64,000 bases of DNA from Pseudisothecium myosuroides (GCA_951799445.1 OX637294.1:26871452-26935451); one strand, 5' to 3'. Positions 11,973 to 22,350 are shown, numbered from the stretch's first letter. The notes: generated from the letters alone by a model not told the origin. Numbers and translations: made by a program.

Positions 11973-12595
11973 TCCTGACTCCCTGGCAAGTGGTCAGCTC
12001 CTTTTTGATTTGGTATGGACACATTTGGTCCGCCCGAGCTTTGAGGGACTAAACCTCCTCTTTAAATTTTTGAAACAAAAACCTCCTTGCTATGCTGAAG
12101 ATATAAATACAAATGTCAAAAAAATTACCCATTCTAAAATTTCCAATACACATTTTTGAAAAATATACTTGCTTATCTACTATTACATTTCAAAGTCACT
12201 TATTCACTTTTCTCATCTCCAATCACATGCCCACCTAATTAAAAGAATTTTATTCACCACACAAAAGAGACATTATGTTTGGATGATTACAAAAGAACTC
12301 TTCCACCAATGGTCAACAAAAGGACGAGCACACTTGTGTATTGATTTGTTGCACCTCCCTAAGCTAGGATAGGTCACCACCATATGGAGAAAGTGTACTT
12401 GACTTTCAAATAATGAAAATGCAAAGACCACAAGTTCTTAACTTTGAAATTCTTGCAATCCTAAAGAAGCTGAAAATAATTGTGGAGCTTGATTCATCAA
12501 TAATATAATGCTATCATCAACATTGGTCGACATCAAATTAGAAGTACAAGAGTTTGGTTCCACATTCCTACAACAAACACAAACCTTTATTTAAT

Positions 12596-12970
12596 CAATA
12601 AATGACAAAACAAGTTTTTTTTGACAATATAACAATTTTGGGCAACTCACTATAAATGAAAATTTAATTTACTTTTCTTTGAAATTTTCACACAACATGT
12701 GCTCAAGGAATAGCTTGAAGGTGCAATAATTTTCATAACTTTTGACCACATAGTTAAAAAGTTATTGAATGATATGTAATTTTCATTGATCTTTGGGCAA
12801 CTTAAAAAATTCTTAGAAAATTAATTTTTGAAAGAATAAAAATTTCAAGTTTGTTTTCTAGATTTTTATATACATGAAAAGATTTGAATCATTCCATTTT
12901 GATTAATTGATTGAAAATTATGAGGAGTTTTAGTTAGCGGGTAGTTATGGTAACTCTACTCTAACTATTG
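12596..12970 (-). mobile_element. Fragment of a TTAA element, subfamily C
   Basis: Reverse-oriented match to the right half of the element at 31288-32229: the stretch about TTTTGACCACATAGTTAAAAAG at 12745 corresponds to the inverse of CTTTTTAACCATGTAGTCAAAA near 32060. No terminal repeats or TTAA pair found, so both ends are lost. Confidence 0.5.
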
Positions 12971-13432
12971 CACTATACACATGACGATAATATCAAATGG
13001 CAACATAATTCTACATGCACATTGATGAACAAGCTCCCAATCAATTACAATGATTTTATAATGATACAACCGTCATGTTTGGCAAAGCCAAGCCGGTAAG
13101 ATCAGTCATTACTACAATTTAGAATTGCAATTTAGAGTTGGAAAAGCACAACTCGATCTCGACTATAACACCATAGTCTAAAAAAGTGCCCCAATTGACC
13201 AAAAGTGGCTGCTTCCATATCTAAAAGAAAATGACATAAATCATGAAGAGAACTAGGGAAGGTTGAGAAAATGTACTTATAGGTCATATCGTACATAATT
13301 GAACAATAGAATAACATTTTGGAAGTAATTATGTTAGCTTCTTGGTCAATTACGATTTCAGAGAAACAGTTCGAAATCCCCTTCCACAAACATGATGAAG
13401 ATTTGAAAGTCAAATCAGAAGGCGATCCAAGA
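12971..13432. other. Intergenic, AT-rich, nothing recognised
   Basis: Lies between the transposon nest and the 3' end of the SMP-30-like gene. 12985-13030 weakly resembles 455-500. The final ~100 bp before 13433 are probably the 3' untranslated region of that gene. No coding signal. Confidence 0.5.
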
Positions 13433-15839
13433 TCAAACTCGCTTGCGCTGGTAGAACTGGCCCATCTTCACCCTCCACAGCGCAACGCCCCCAACGGCCA
13501 CCACCACAAAAGCAAGCAACCAAACAGGATGCAGATCATTCACCTCGCTCGGAAACTCGATTTCTACCACCTCGAATTCTTCCCTTGATCGATTCGCAAA
13601 CAAGTCCGGAAGATGCGCATTCACAAAAAACGTCGCTCCTCTCACATTGGCCGCGCCTGTTGCATAATTCGAAGCATTCAGTTTCACAGTGTCGACAACA
13701 TTGGCAGTCATCCAGTCGCTGCTGGTGCGCACAAGCCAGAGCTTCTCCTGGGAGACGACGACGAGAGCGCCGTCGTCACGAAACACCATCCCATCCGCTC
13801 CAACCAGATTCTCATCCATGCGCACCAAGTGGACGCTCTGGTCATCCACGTTGATTCGAAAGAGTGCCCCGGAGTTTGTTTGCACTGCCAAGAGGTGTCT
13901 TCGTTGGTCGTAGACGATTCCGTTGAAACCACACCAGGGAGCTTCAGAGAACAGGGAAGGCTGAGAGGTGAAAAGCTCGTGCTTCACGAAGACGGACGGC
14001 AGACCTTCTTTGGTCACCTGCCACAGAAAATTGCCGATGCAATTGGTGACGTACGCGTTGCCTGTTTTGAAGTCGACTGCCACGTCGTTCGCACATGATC
14101 TCTCCCCTGCAATTTCAAGGTCCAGGTCGCATGTCAATAAGCTCTGAAGTGAAGTCGGATGAAATCCTGGAATCCTCACTTGGTACATGACTTGTGTTTT
14201 ATCATAGGGCAGTTCCTTACAAATGATTTTAAACATGTAGCAGTACCCTACAAATGGCTTGCTTTTCAAGTAAGGTCCTACTTAAACTCCCTCACAAGTA
14301 GTTATTGTCAATGCAAAGCTTCCTACCCTTGAGCCAATACGATTCCCACATGAAAAAATACAAGAAGACACTTCATTAACAATGCCCACATTAATCTTCA
14401 TTAATCCTCCACAGCCACATCGTTGACAAACGATGTCCCCTATACAATTTATGTCCGAGGCCACATTCGAGCTTGCATGGTAATGACCTATGAAAAGAAT
14501 CCTACCATGACTTTAATGCGAACAAACAAGTACCTGAATGCTTACGACAAGCATTCCTGCACGATAGAATACTCCTGTATCCTAAACCCTAAACCCCGTA
14601 CTAAGATGGAATCTGAACGCCTTGTTAATCGTTCTTCAGGAAATTCCAAAGGAAATTTTGTATTAGGATTACAGAATCAGGGTAAGAGAATATTGAAAGC
14701 AATAATCATAATAAATCATACGAATCAAAGTTATTGGAATACGGAATTCAACAAATGATCAAATGCGCTATCACTAAAGTCTCAGTAATGTAGGCTCCCC
14801 ATTCACAAGTCTTGAGAAGCCTGAAGTTGAGTAAAGGTAACTCACGAGTAAAAATACAGAATTTAGCGATTATGAAAATAGTTAGCAGCTGAAGAGTAAA
14901 GTCTACCCTCTGTTATACTCACCCTGCGAGCAAAAACTGCAAAAATCCATAGCACATTCATACAAAGTCCAAACAAAACACATTTCAGAGTGTTGGAATC
15001 CTCTTGAAAATGCGGACTACCATTAGACCCACAAAAATCTCGTCAAGCTATTTACTCACCCCCTGAGCAAAAAACTGCCAGAATTCATAAACATACTCAT
15101 ACGCAAACCAAGCCGAACACATTTTAATGCATTGGAATCCTCTTCAAAACGGGTCCTACTGTAAAACCCACAAAAATACAGTCACACTGTTTCCTCACCC
15201 TATGAGCACAACTGCCCCAATCCGTAACACATTCATTCCAATTCCAAACAAACCACATTTTAGTGCGTTCCAATCTTCTTCAAAATGGGGACCATAACAA
15301 GACCCACAATAATTAGCCACTCTGATAACAGAAATAGGATCGGTTTATTCCCAGTATATACCTTCCCCGACTCCAACATCATCCAACCTCGCCAAGAACA
15401 CTCTCTTCCCCGTGACCAAATCGAACGCCGCGAGCGCTCCAAAATTCCCCCCGAAATCCTGCACCGCCGTCACGACTCTTCCTCTCTTCCTATCGACGAT
15501 CACTCCCAAGAACCCCACCTTCCCCGCGAACTCCTCATCGCGCACCACCTCTTGCATGGAAGAGGAGGAGCCCTTGTCCTTGTCGGGGTGGAAGGCCCAG
15601 ATGGTGCCGTGCCCTGCGGAGGAGAGCAGGAGGCGACTGTGAGTGGGGTCCCAGTCGAAGCTCTCCGGAAACAAATTCAAGGCGCGCAGCTTGAAAGTGC
15701 GGGGAGAGGAGAGGAGGTCGCTGGCTGTTGCAATTGAAGAAAACAACAGGAGGAGGGAAACAGTAGTGAAGACGAAGCGGGGCCACGAGCGCTGGCGAGC
15801 TTCTCCGTCACTCTGCGACGCCATGGGCAAATGCGGCAA
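13433..15839 (-). CDS. SMP-30/strictosidine-synthase-like six-bladed beta-propeller protein
   Basis: Two exons: 15839-15362 and 14106-13433, intron 15361-14107 (GT..AG, donor GTATAT, acceptor TTGCAG). The join is in phase and restores GVGEGERSCANDVAVDF. Protein 383 residues from the first Met, or 378 from the second Met at 15824. It starts with a likely secretory signal (FVFTTVSLLLLFSSIATA). The propeller follows with family motifs NDVAVDF, GNAYVTNCIGNF, WCGFNGIVYD and VGADGMVFRDDG, and then a C-terminal membrane span (VWLLAFVVVAVGGVAL) and a basic tail. Plant relatives are annotated as calcium-dependent phosphotriesterase or gluconolactonase-like; the substrate is not known and the domain alone does not prove hydrolase activity. 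Predicted endomembrane or cell-surface location. Complete, no disruption. Confidence 0.88.
14923..15312. repeat. Three tandem ~130 bp units inside the SMP-30-like intron
   Basis: Three diverged direct units, each beginning near (A/C)CTCACCC..GAGCA (about 14925, 15053 and 15193) and ending in ATC(C/T)TCTTcAAAA..GGg and ACCCACAAAAAT. Entirely intronic. Confidence 0.6.
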
Positions 15840-16006
15840 AACCAGCCAAACTTACGAAATAGGTAATGCTCGAGAGCCGGGAGGCTCAAGAGCGTTATGA
15901 GACATAATGCCAAGTCTAATAGTTCATCACAAACGCTCGTATCTGGACTTTTTACAAATCTAAGGGCGAAGAAAGAGGGGCTGCGATATGAGGGTTGAGT
16001 TTATTG

Positions 16007-16148
16007 TAAGGTAGGTGCAGCCACTCCCGTCCGTTTGTTGCGTTCTATCAATATGTAGGGAAGGTTCAAATCTTCTTTCCAAATTATACTGCACTTGGAC
16101 ATGACAAAGGGATGAGGTATACGGACGGGAATGGGTGTGTATACCTTA
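16007..16148. mobile_element. MITE-like inverted repeat, about 140 bp
   Basis: Imperfect terminal inverted repeats: TAAGGTAGGTGCAGCCACTC with CCCGTCCGT on the left, mirrored by ACGGACGGGAATGGG..ATACCTTA on the right. Lies upstream of the SMP-30-like gene. Noncoding. Confidence 0.5.
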
Positions 16149-16155
16149 GTGCAAT

Positions 16156-16388
16156 GAGCCTCTTGCGGAGGTAAAGCCAAATGTGAATGTAAAAAAAGAA
16201 AAAAACTTCCTTTGTGTCGTGTTTAGGGTATGTTCTAGATCTCTCCTAGCTAATTTGGGACTTCTAATTGCAAATATGAACTCAGAAATTTGCAAATTTT
16301 ATCATGCCTTGCAAATAAAAAGTTTGTGCGTTTTTTTCAGGGGTGAAACAGGGAGAGGGGGGGGACAAAATGGCCTCCGCAAGAGGCT
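16156..16388. mobile_element. MITE, about 233 bp, GCCTCTTGCGGAGG ends
   Basis: The left end GCCTCTTGCGGAGG is mirrored at 16374-16387 (CCTCCGCAAGAGGC). The interior (TTGCAAATATGAA..CAAATTTTATCATG) is shared with the insides of 32333-32566 and 33079-33330, so three elements with different ends share one core. Confidence 0.6.
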
Positions 16389-17248
16389 TGTTGAACTACT
16401 ATAGATTATGCCCGTTATGAGTTATAACACTTTTTTTATTTTTCACTCAAATGGTGACAAATCTGCCTTGATAATTGGACTTGGCATTATAAAACAAATA
16501 AGTTAACTTAATAGGGGGTGCCACAGTTGAAGAGGTTTTAAAAGAGAAGCCCAAGGCAACCACCCACATTGCCAAAAGTTAAGAATTAAAATTCTACTTT
16601 AGGAAATTTGGGAATCTTTAGAATTTTGAGAATATTTTTTGAAGCTTGGAGTTGAGAGTGTTTGTCTATGAAAACGTTAAAGTAGGTTTAGGAAGTGTGG
16701 AAAAGCAATGTCAAAGTCTAAATTTTGGTTTCCTCTCAACAAGTGCCACGTATAACAACCAAGAGCTCAATCTCCCCCAGTAAATCTACTTTGGTGTCTA
16801 CATATGGTGGAGAAGGCTTAATGCTATCACAAAGTAAAGGAGCTCACCACTATTACTTGTAAAAGTGGGGGGTCCTGTTCAATAAGGAATAATACGTATT
16901 TTAAACCTTTGTTTTTAATTGCAATTGCTTCATGCTTCTTTTGTTCAAATTTGTGTTACTCTTGTATTTAATTTGTTGATTTTGTGTTCTTCTAGCTTCA
17001 TTTTAACTTCAAAGTATTGTTGACACCCAAATTTGACGCTTTGGGAATTTAAGGATTAAAACATATAGCCAAATTCTACCTAAGCATCACCTAATTTTGG
17101 TATGAATATCACCCGAGTATTTGCATGGGTATTGAAAAAATATTCAACCACTTCTCTAGAATGAAAAAAAACATTGGCAATAAGCTGCACAAAAAAACTA
17201 AATTAACTACCCTAGCCTGAATTTTTTGAATCATCACCTAAACTTACT
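16389..17248. other. AT-rich intergenic, nothing recognised
   Basis: No coding frame, no inverted repeat and no match to other parts of the window that I can see. Confidence 0.4.
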
Positions 17249-17960
17249 AAGGTAAAAGGTTCTAAAAGCACATAGGCTCTAAAATTTCCCACCTTCTCAA
17301 ATGTACACTACTTGTACATGTTGCTTTTTCTTAGCCTTCAGCAATGTACAAACAGTGTACATTTTAGGAAGCGGGCGATTTTAGAACCCTATGCCACTTC
17401 AACTTCAAAATTTCATAACTAATTCCATAAAGCTCCAAAAATAAGAAACGACTTGCCAATTCCACTTGTCTTTCAAGAAAAATTTACTAAAAAAAATATT
17501 TCTAAACGTTTTCATTAGAGAAAAAGTCAGGCCTCTAGAGGGCTGCTTCACAGCCATCCGAGGACCATAAAGTTAACCTTTTTTTGGCTTAAGGATAGAT
17601 ATTTTCCCTATTCTCGTTCACCATCCATCAGGCTATTGGAGGACTGTCAGGGGTTCCAAATCCGAGTTTAAGTATTCAATAATCAGAATTAAGGTACTCT
17701 AATGCACCTTAATCGAGACCTTAATCTAATTATTGAACACCTTAAAATTGGATGCTAATTGAACTCTAACCAAGAGTAGGAAAATAAAGCAAATGTCAAT
17801 GCCATCAATTTTTTTTTATGGCAATGTGGAAGACTAACTTCATTGGTACGTAGTGGGAATGAAGGGTGAAGAGGTTGTTTTTATAACAAAATCAACTATC
17901 CATCTTGAATTGCCAAAGAATATGGGATAGTTTGAAGTTGAGAGATTGGCCGCTCATTAT

Positions 17961-18354
17961 CAAAATGCAGGAATTGTGTTAAAAGTTAAATTTTAGACCT
18001 CATTTAGGCATAGTAGAATAACTATTTTGAAAAAACTTTGAACTAAAAAAAGTTGGAAAATTAAGCTAAATTTTATTTCCAAAAATCTGTTTGAGGTTTA
18101 GAGCCTCCAATCAAAAGTTATAAACAAAATTCAAAGAAGGTGTTTGAAAATGTCCAAAAAAATGTCCCATCCAACCCCTCTCAGAATTTTGTCTATAACT
18201 ATTAGTTGGAGTCTCAAAACCTCAAATGGATTTTTAGGAATAAAAGTTAGCTTAATCCCCCAACTTTTTTTAGTTTAAAGTTTTTTCAAAATAGTTATTC
18301 TTCTATGCCTAAAAGAGGTTTAAAATTTAACTTTTAACACAATTCCTGCATTTG
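17961..18354. repeat. Fold-back inverted repeat, 394 bp
   Basis: Left arm starts CAAAATGCAGGAATTGTG; the right arm ends with its inverse. Arms of about 190 bp with a very short loop near 18155. Shares the core GACCTCATTTAGGCATAGTA with the fold-back at 51001-51358. Confidence 0.75.
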
Positions 18355-18385
18355 GCTTAACTAAGAGTGGTTGAGTTCCAATTAA

Positions 18386-19021
18386 CCCCTAACTGCCCAA
18401 GGCACCAGAATCTGGTGTTTGCAAAACTTCCAGGTTAAATAAAGCCTAACTAAACTGCTATTTTTAGTAGTTTATATTTTTAGAAAGTTCTTCTTGAAGT
18501 CTAGTTTTAGCATCGCAAATCCGATCTTGAAAATAAATGATAGTGATTTTTCTATTCACGATTTTGTGCAAGGGTACCTAGTGCAATCTTGACTTCCCGT
18601 AGTGTTGAGAGCTCTTAGAAATGAGCCTCAAATACACTAGATCTTGGAGAAAAAATCACATTCAAAATTCATTTAAAAAATTTCTAGAGTAGATTTTAAG
18701 AAACCATAAATTGATTGGGGTTATACATATTAGGCCCTTTAACCTCATATTTTTTTGGTCACCAACTTTTTAGATTTGACTTGTGTAAAGAAGATTGAAA
18801 GATTTTTGCAATTTTAGCACCCTCATGGTCAAACGTTATAATCTTTCACTTTATAAGTGATATTGTTGTGTTTTCTTTTCCTACGAGATCTCTAACATGT
18901 CTAGTTTGAATTTGTACGGTTACAATTTAAAAAAATTGATACAACTTATCAAAATGTTGTCATTTTGTTCAATTTAGAGCAAATTCCAGAAAGCTCAAAA
19001 CAGGCCTTGGGCATTTAGGGG
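18386..19021. mobile_element. Non-autonomous TTAA element, 636 bp, subfamily B (uninterrupted)
   Basis: TTAA at 18382-18385 and 19022-19025; ends CCCCTAACTGCCCAAGG and CCTTGGGCATTTAGGGG. Collinear with 2971-6015 minus its nested pogo element; the TA at 18638-18639 is the empty site of that insertion. Confidence 0.85.
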
Positions 19022-19493
19022 TTAATCCTAATTTACATATCCCACATGAATTGCTTGACCTACTACTACCCCAATCCTATAAAAAGCTTCTCTTCTCATC
19101 TCTAGACTCACAAAATGAATTGAGTGGCTTCTCAAGCTAATTGCCATTGGCAACTAGCTTCAAAAGCCACATAATTTTGGAATTTGTCTATGTGTTTAAA
19201 AAAAAATCACTTCATTTAGCTTAATTGAACCTAGTTGGACTAATTTGTCAATTAAACAAATTGTACTTGGTTGCCCTGTACTTTGCTACCTTGACGGAGA
19301 TCCTGACATTTTTGATGAAAGTCAGATCGGGTAAAGTTCGCGATACTGAGAATCTCTAGGGTCAGCGATGACATGCAAAATTCATAAGGATGTTACTCTG
19401 GAGCGGCCCTCTAGAGGCCCAATTCTTTTTGTAATGCACCTCCCAAAAACCAATTTCAGCTCTTAAATGAGTGATTTATGGACCTCCTACCTT

Positions 19494-20010
19494 TATTATC
19501 ACCACGTCTGAAGTCATGTATTTAAAAAAGGGTACCCAGGTTCAGCAATTGTGGAAAGCCAGGCTTAGAGTGGAAAGTCAATGAATTCGTAGTGAGCTCA
19601 GATGCTGCAAATTCATGTGCATGCGTCACTCAGGTGTGTCATGGCATGTCTTCAATTAACCCTCATATCCATAATGCGGACGTGCCTTGGTTGAACTTGA
19701 TTGAAACTTCTGAAGTATCCATTTTTTATTTAGAGAATGCAGCCTTGCATTCACTTTGCATTCCCAAAAACAAAATGTGAATGATCATGAGGAAGTTCAT
19801 ATATAACTTAGACTCATACCCGAAACACAAGCCACTGCCACTGTGCCACAGGGACTGAGACTCTCATAACCTAGCTGCGTGTTCACCGTATGAAGATTGG
19901 ATCAGGACGCCATGGATCCATGAAACCTCTGAAAGTTTGGTTCTTCATTCATGTAGCGAGGAGCTTGCTCGCACGAGTGAATCAGTTTTCTATTTAATTT
20001 GAGTGCATGA
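19494..20010 (+). other. Upstream region of the lectin receptor kinase gene
   Basis: No other gene seen. Contains the TATA-like motif described separately; the rest is unassigned promoter and 5' untranslated sequence. Confidence 0.4.
19800..19806 (+). promoter_or_regulatory. Candidate TATA box (TATATAA) for the lectin receptor kinase
   Basis: TATATAA about 205 bp upstream of the first ATG. Position is reasonable for a transcript with a leader of about 175 bases. AT-rich context makes chance occurrence possible. Confidence 0.35.
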
Positions 20011-22350
20011 GTGCATTGGGCTTGCAGAGCAGGACAGTACAGAATGAACCTCTTCTGCTTTCTCCTGTTTGTGTTGTTTCGCTCAGTTGCCAGTGGCGAC
20101 ACGCGACTCGCCTTCCATTCCTTTCCCTCTGAAGTTGATAACATCCTAGCTGTCGGAGATGCCGCATACAATGGCGCCAATCGATCCTACGTCATCAACA
20201 GGCGCGCCACGCAGTCGCGAGGGTCTTGTGGAGCGTTGTTCTACGGGGAGAAGGTGCGCATTCAGGATGTCGCAACTGGGAGATTTGCTTCGTTCAGCAC
20301 CTCATTCTCGTTCACCTTCGAAACTCTTGGGTTACCTGGGGATAACAGCAATTCTCCCAGAGACAAGGACGGCAACGGAATAGCCTTCAGTTTCCTCAGG
20401 AGATCGAGCACGGGGCTTGCTGACATGCATAGCTTCGTGTCCGAAGTAGGAAGCTCTAATGCATGCCGGTCTCCTCTCACTCCAGGTGATCCAAACCATA
20501 GATACACTCCTGCAGGCTTCCTTATCCTTTTTGGCATGGGGAAGTACAATTCCGAAGACGCCAGCAACAGCTACATCAGGGTCTCAAAAAACCGTGACTA
20601 TGAGTATGACATCAGAGCATACACGCACAACCTCTGTGGCAACGACACCTACTGCTCGTATTACTTGGACGGAAAAATCTCCACTGCTTGGATTGATTTG
20701 AATAGCTCATCTCGGACACTCGAAGTGCGGCTTGCGATTGGGTCCAACCCCAACGTGAAGAAACCCCTGCTACCTCTGCTGCGCATTCCCGACTACAAAT
20801 TTCCCGAAACCCTTGGCGACGAAGTGAACCCCTCGTTTTGGGGAAGCTCCGATGTCCAACGTATCGAAGGGCATGAGCTCTTGTCCTGGCAATTCTTCAG
20901 TAGTGAGATTTCAGAAGTCCCTTCCTCCCAAATCCCAAATCGTTTTTGGAAGGCCAGAATGTGGGCTGGTGTCAGCACAGGAGTTCTGGGATCGGTTGTG
21001 GCAGCTGCAGTCGTGATTCTCTGGTGCTTCTCCCGCCTTGCGAGCCCATCCAGAATTTTCCGCCGCTATACCCCACTGGGTCATAGCGCAATACCACATG
21101 TGTTCTCGTATGCAGAGCTCCGGATGGCCACTGACAACTTCGATGAAAGAAATTTGCTCGGTATCGGCGGATCGGGGTCTGTCTACAAAGGGTCTTTTCA
21201 CGCTCCCAGTGGAACCCATTTTGTTGCCGTGAAACAGATCAATTTCTCGCAGCCCAAGCAGGCGGAGTCCCTCTTCCATGCGGAAGTGGCCAGTCTCGGC
21301 CAAGTTCGGCATCGGAATGTGGTGCAGTTGCAAGGCTGGTGTGAAGAGAAAAGTCGCCTGCTGTTGGTTTACGACTTCATGCCCAACGGAGGCCTCAATG
21401 AATGGCTTCACACCCCTGGTAGCAATGGTCTCCAGCACGAAGAGCGTGTCCTCTCTTTGGGAAGGCGTCACTCCATTCTTCAAGGAGTGGGTGCAGCTCT
21501 AGAATATTTGCATGAGGATTGTTTGAGTTGTGTTTTGCACCGAGACATCAAGTCTAGCAACGTGTTGTTGGATGTGGATTTCAATGCGCATTTGGGAGAC
21601 TTTGGACTTGCCCGCTTGATGGATCACCACAAGTTGGACAAAACCACTTCTGTAGCGGGAACTCTTGGCTACATGGCTCCCGAGTTGCCGTACACAGGCA
21701 AAGCAACCAAGGAATCGGATGTTTATAGTTTTGGCATTTTGGTGCTTGAAGTTGTGTGTGGAAGGCGTCCCTTGGATATGCAAGCAATGGAACCGGAGGA
21801 TCTTGTGTTGTTGCATACTGTTTGGCAAGTTCATGAAAGTGGGTCACTTCTCACTGTGGTAGATCCAAGATTACTTCAAACTCTCCAACCTTTACTGATC
21901 ACACCTCATCAAGAGGATGAGATCACAAATGCAATAAGACCTCCTCCCTTACCTTTAGACTCTAACATAGGTAGTGATAACAATGTACCAAGTAGCTCAA
22001 TGGTCTTAGATGTAGATGTTCAAGTCCATACAACTATGGTTGTAGATCTCCTTCGTTTGGGCCTCTTGTGTTGCCTTCCCAATCCCAAAGCTCGACCACC
22101 CATGGGACAAGTGAATGCAATATTGCAACAAATAAGAGACATGGAGAATGCATCTATCATTGCCAATATATCAATGCCCTTTCTACCAACCACCAAGCCG
22201 TGGGGACTCTACCAATCATTGGAATTTTCACAAACTTTTCCAAGTAGTTTGAACTCAAGTAGTCCTCCTATCTCGGAAGCTCATACCAACTTGCTTGTAG
22301 ATAATTCTTCATTAGAGCAAGCCTTTGGCAATTTTCATAAAGATGATTAA
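20011..22350 (+). CDS. L-type lectin receptor-like protein kinase
   Basis: Single exon, 779 residues; the Met at 20044 (residue 12) is a better start because it directly precedes a signal peptide (MNLFCFLLFVLFRSVASG). Legume-lectin domain ~30-295, with DGNGIAFSF. Membrane span ~318-341 (AGVSTGVLGSVVAAAVVILW). Kinase ~372-710: Gly loop GIGGSGSV (384-391), Lys408, Glu425, HRDIKSSN (510-517), DFG (530-532), APE (556-558). All catalytic residues are present and HRD carries the Arg, so it is probably an active Ser/Thr kinase of the plasma membrane. The lectin side faces the wall and may sense carbohydrate, hydrophobic or nucleotide ligands; the ligand is unknown. A ~45-residue low-complexity insert (632-676) sits late in the kinase lobe. 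A Ser-rich tail follows. Confidence 0.93.
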   Translation: MHWACRAGQYRMNLFCFLLFVLFRSVASGDTRLAFHSFPSEVDNILAVGDAAYNGANRSYVINRRATQSRGSCGALFYGEKVRIQDVATGRFASFSTSFSFTFETLGLPGDNSNSPRDKDGNGIAFSFLRRSSTGLADMHSFVSEVGSSNACRSPLTPGDPNHRYTPAGFLILFGMGKYNSEDASNSYIRVSKNRDYEYDIRAYTHNLCGNDTYCSYYLDGKISTAWIDLNSSSRTLEVRLAIGSNPNVKKPLLPLLRIPDYKFPETLGDEVNPSFWGSSDVQRIEGHELLSWQFFSSEISEVPSSQIPNRFWKARMWAGVSTGVLGSVVAAAVVILWCFSRLASPSRIFRRYTPLGHSAIPHVFSYAELRMATDNFDERNLLGIGGSGSVYKGSFHAPSGTHFVAVKQINFSQPKQAESLFHAEVASLGQVRHRNVVQLQGWCEEKSRLLLVYDFMPNGGLNEWLHTPGSNGLQHEERVLSLGRRHSILQGVGAALEYLHEDCLSCVLHRDIKSSNVLLDVDFNAHLGDFGLARLMDHHKLDKTTSVAGTLGYMAPELPYTGKATKESDVYSFGILVLEVVCGRRPLDMQAMEPEDLVLLHTVWQVHESGSLLTVVDPRLLQTLQPLLITPHQEDEITNAIRPPPLPLDSNIGSDNNVPSSSMVLDVDVQVHTTMVVDLLRLGLLCCLPNPKARPPMGQVNAILQQIRDMENASIIANISMPFLPTTKPWGLYQSLEFSQTFPSSLNSSSPPISEAHTNLLVDNSSLEQAFGNFHKDD

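Larger units (their letters stand above)
6818..12048 (-). mobile_element. piggyBac element with transposase, 5231 bp
   Basis: TTAA at 6814-6817 and a one-base-decayed CTAA at 12049-12052. Ends are CCCCTCAAAGCCCAGGG on the left; the right end read inward is TCCCTCAAAGCTCGGGC. Terminal CCC and TTAA duplication are hallmarks of piggyBac. The element is much GC-richer than its surroundings and codes on the minus strand: a transposase (7994-10840) and at least one further upstream frame (10982-11972). It shares GACCGCATAGATTG near its left end with the non-autonomous subfamily A. The decayed duplication and a stop in the transposase suggest that this copy is not recent. No other full-length copy is in the window. 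Confidence 0.9.
6559..12595. repeat. Repeat R, unit 3 (split by the piggyBac element, 3' truncated)
   Basis: R sequence at 6559-6817 and 12049-12595. The two parts join at TTAA: left flank CCCACTACATTCT-TTAA, right flank CTAA-ACCTCCTCTTTAAATTT. Unit 1 has the unoccupied version at 791-815. The unit stops near 12595, where it abuts a fragment of a different TTAA element. Confidence 0.7.
17513..19436. mobile_element. Composite element with CATTA..GGCCTCTAGAGGGC ends, 1.9 kb
   Basis: The left end reads CATTAGAGAAAAAGTCA then GGCCTCTAGAGGGC; the right end is its imperfect inverse, ending TAATG at 19436. It contains a fold-back (17961-18354) and a TTAA element (18386-19021). I found no clear target duplication. 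No transposase. The superfamily is unassigned. Confidence 0.5.
17249..19493. mobile_element. MITE of the AAGGTA..AGG family, split by a 1.9 kb insertion
   Basis: The left part (17249-17512) begins AAGGTAAAAGGTTCT and matches 35941 onward; the right part (19437-19493) ends GACCTCCTACCTT. The uninterrupted copy at 35941-36268 shows the join (GGCGTTT-CACCTCC). The insertion occupies 17513-19436. Confidence 0.65.

Noticed and set aside
14581..14600. CCTAAACCCTAAACCC, telomere-like repeat
   Set aside because: Only two units, inside an intron; far too short for a telomeric tract.
20262..21847. Several antisense frames inside the lectin receptor kinase
   Set aside because: Shadows of a clear kinase gene.
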